A stretch of 6,003 bases of DNA. Source: Methylococcaceae bacterium. GTDB taxonomy: Bacteria; Pseudomonadota; Gammaproteobacteria; Methylococcales; Methylomonadaceae. Below the pieces are notes generated by a model. It was not told the DNA's origin. It made no database searches and saw only the letters and a program-made list of their open reading frames with translations. The translations under genes and the position numbers were made by a program. This document shows, piece by piece, positions 4,583-6,003 of this stretch. Location: assembly GCA_030618325.1 (NCBI GenBank), contig JAUXDP010000198.1, positions 1 through 6,003 of the forward strand, given 5' to 3'. Positions within the stretch are counted from its first letter, which is position 1. Each line of letters starts with the position of its first letter.

Positions 4583-6003
4583 ATGATTCTTTCAGATGAG
4601 CTAATAAGTCAATGTATTATTATTGCCGGAAATCCGTTTGAGTTCTCAACAAAATTTAAACAAATACTGCGTAAAAAAGGCTTCGAAAACGTACAAGTAG
4701 TCGAGAACAGTAAAAAAGTTTATGAAATAGTACGTTCTATGGCTGATTTTCCAGATCAAATGGGTGTGGTTGTACTTCACCAGAGTTTGCCAGAAGAGCA
4801 TATCGATAATATATGTAAAACTTTTTCTTGTAATGGCCAGGGCATGGATATCCCTATTATAGTAGTGGGTGAACACGGGGCGGCGTGGCGGGTTAAACAC
4901 GGTATAAACAATAATTCTTTGGTTTACAACTTATCGGAATCTTGTTCGGACACTGAGTTCTTGGCTATGGTTGAGTTATTACTAACCATAAAAAAAGAGC
5001 GCTCAATCCGTTTTAAACAAGAAGAACAATTAATAAATGAGTTGGCTGAACTAAAAATCTTAGGTGCTAAGATGGGGTACCTATCAGAACATGATGAATT
5101 AACAGGTCTGCTAACGCGGAGCAGTCTTGATAGCAAGCTACTCACTATTCTTCAACGGAACAACAATATAAACAGAAACGGTTGTTTGATTTACCTCGAT
5201 CTGAATAGATTTGGATTGATTAATGAATTAGAAGGATTTGAGGAAGGTGATCGTTTAATCGTTGATCTTATAGGATTAATAAGAAAAACAATTCGTGCCG
5301 ATTATCTGTTTTCAAGGTTAGGCTATGATGAATATTGTATTTATATCGATGATATTTCTCCCAGTGCTGCCAAAAAAATAGCTGAAAGGATTAGGGTAGC
5401 AATAGTAGAATTTCGATTTATTTCAGGAATTGCCTGCTATGACTTGACCGTTGCTGTTGGATTGGCGATGGTTATTGCCGAAAAGGCAGTTTCACACACT
5501 GAAGAATTAATCTCTCGTGCTCGCCAAGCTTGCCAAATTGCTAAGGAAATGGGGCGCAATCTAGCTAGGGAATACGATGAAAATGATTTTCGGATCCAGC
5601 AAAAAAATGATGATATTCAATGGGTGCCTTTAATTCGTTCAGCGTTATTGGAAGACCGTTTTTTTCTTGAATATCAGCCGGTTATTGATTTAAAAAGTAG
5701 TAAGGTATCGCATTATGAAGTGCTAATCAGGCTGATGAGCAGTTTTGGGGAAGTCATTAATCCGGACGACTTTATACCAGTTGCTGAAAGAGTTGGGATG
5801 ATTCATAGTATTGACCTTTGGGTTGTGGAAAATGCAATTCAATTTCTTGCTGATATACCTATACAAATGGATCAGGTTTCTTTAGCCATTAATTTATCCA
5901 GTCAGGCCATTCAGGATGAATTATTATTACCGACTATTAAACAACTATTATCGCTCAATAAGGTAAATCCTGGTCAGATTACATTTGAAATTACTGAAAC
6001 TGC
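4583..6003 (+). CDS. FimX-like c-di-GMP protein: pseudo-receiver, degenerate GGDEF, EVL-type EAL (3' end outside window)
   Basis: The window holds 473 residues; the end is missing. Residues 8-135 look like a receiver domain (strand CIIIAGN at 11-17, strand IPIIVVGE at 90-97), but the phosphoacceptor Asp is replaced by His66 in VVVLHQSLP and the switch Lys is not evident. A helical, probably coiled-coil linker (about 135-168) leads to the GGDEF domain (HDELTGLLTRSSLD, 170-183; LDLNRF, 205-210). Its signature is GYDEY (247-251) and the RxxD inhibitory site reads RADY (238-241), so cyclase activity is unlikely. The EAL domain starts near 347 with EYQPVIDL (363-370), the ExLxR motif as EVLIR (379-383), FIPVAERVGMI (397-407), Asn437 and FEITET (468-473); later metal ligands are cut off. 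P. aeruginosa FimX, a type IV pilus regulator, also combines a receiver lacking its acceptor, degenerate GGDEF and EVL, but with a PAS domain, absent here. Either c-di-GMP receptor or phosphodiesterase is possible. The ATG at 4583 lacks a clear Shine-Dalgarno site; the frame is open upstream to a TGA at 4475, and TTG 4541 is a weaker start. Confidence 0.9.
   Translation, partial: MILSDELISQCIIIAGNPFEFSTKFKQILRKKGFENVQVVENSKKVYEIVRSMADFPDQMGVVVLHQSLPEEHIDNICKTFSCNGQGMDIPIIVVGEHGAAWRVKHGINNNSLVYNLSESCSDTEFLAMVELLLTIKKERSIRFKQEEQLINELAELKILGAKMGYLSEHDELTGLLTRSSLDSKLLTILQRNNNINRNGCLIYLDLNRFGLINELEGFEEGDRLIVDLIGLIRKTIRADYLFSRLGYDEYCIYIDDISPSAAKKIAERIRVAIVEFRFISGIACYDLTVAVGLAMVIAEKAVSHTEELISRARQACQIAKEMGRNLAREYDENDFRIQQKNDDIQWVPLIRSALLEDRFFLEYQPVIDLKSSKVSHYEVLIRLMSSFGEVINPDDFIPVAERVGMIHSIDLWVVENAIQFLADIPIQMDQVSLAINLSSQAIQDELLLPTIKQLLSLNKVNPGQITFEITET

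Noticed and set aside
4646..5145. Two minus-strand open frames inside the GGDEF/EAL gene
   Set aside because: Antisense shadows of a long continuous frame with recognisable domains.

Overview
The window looks like chromosome from a proteobacterial methylotroph, most plausibly a gammaproteobacterial methanotroph (Methylococcales-like). Two things suggest this. Two tandem genes encode MtdA/MtdB-type methylene-tetrahydromethanopterin dehydrogenases, which belong to the bacterial tetrahydromethanopterin (H4MPT) formaldehyde-oxidation pathway. They sit beside a FimX-like c-di-GMP gene and an HDOD gene of gammaproteobacterial flavour. The DNA is moderately AT-rich, and the taxonomic placement is inference. 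I saw no mobile element, tRNA, rRNA or CRISPR array.

Positions 1-2522 (minus strand) hold a three-gene unit that looks like an operon. Transcribed right to left, it contains mtdB (1611-2522), a diverged second mtdB-like gene (644-1561) and a PfkB-family sugar kinase (595 down to the window edge, 3' part missing). The gaps are about 50 bp and each gene has a Shine-Dalgarno-like site. The first two genes belong to C1 oxidation (methylene-H4MPT to methenyl-H4MPT, yielding NAD(P)H). The kinase substrate cannot be read from the sequence.

Positions 2523-2581 are a 59-bp divergent control region. It separates mtdB from a plus-strand 5-formyltetrahydrofolate cyclo-ligase gene (2582-3199), a folate C1 salvage enzyme. 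Folate and H4MPT C1 genes therefore lie back to back. The cyclo-ligase gene ends 9 bp from the end of the convergent HDOD gene (3209-4060, minus).

Positions 4061-4582 are 522 bp without a substantial gene, between the divergent HDOD gene and a c-di-GMP gene. This stretch carries an extended -10 promoter candidate with upstream direct repeats, a 14-bp palindrome and two very short leader ORFs. From 4583 to the window end, the plus strand encodes a multidomain c-di-GMP protein: a receiver-like domain without its phosphoacceptor Asp, a degenerate GGDEF domain (GYDEY) and an EVL-type EAL domain cut by the window edge. This resembles FimX without its PAS domain and suggests a c-di-GMP receptor or phosphodiesterase rather than a cyclase.

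The most interesting points are the paired mtdB paralogs with different residues at the likely cofactor-selecting position, the linked orphan kinase, and the FimX-like protein. None is clearly an entirely new system.
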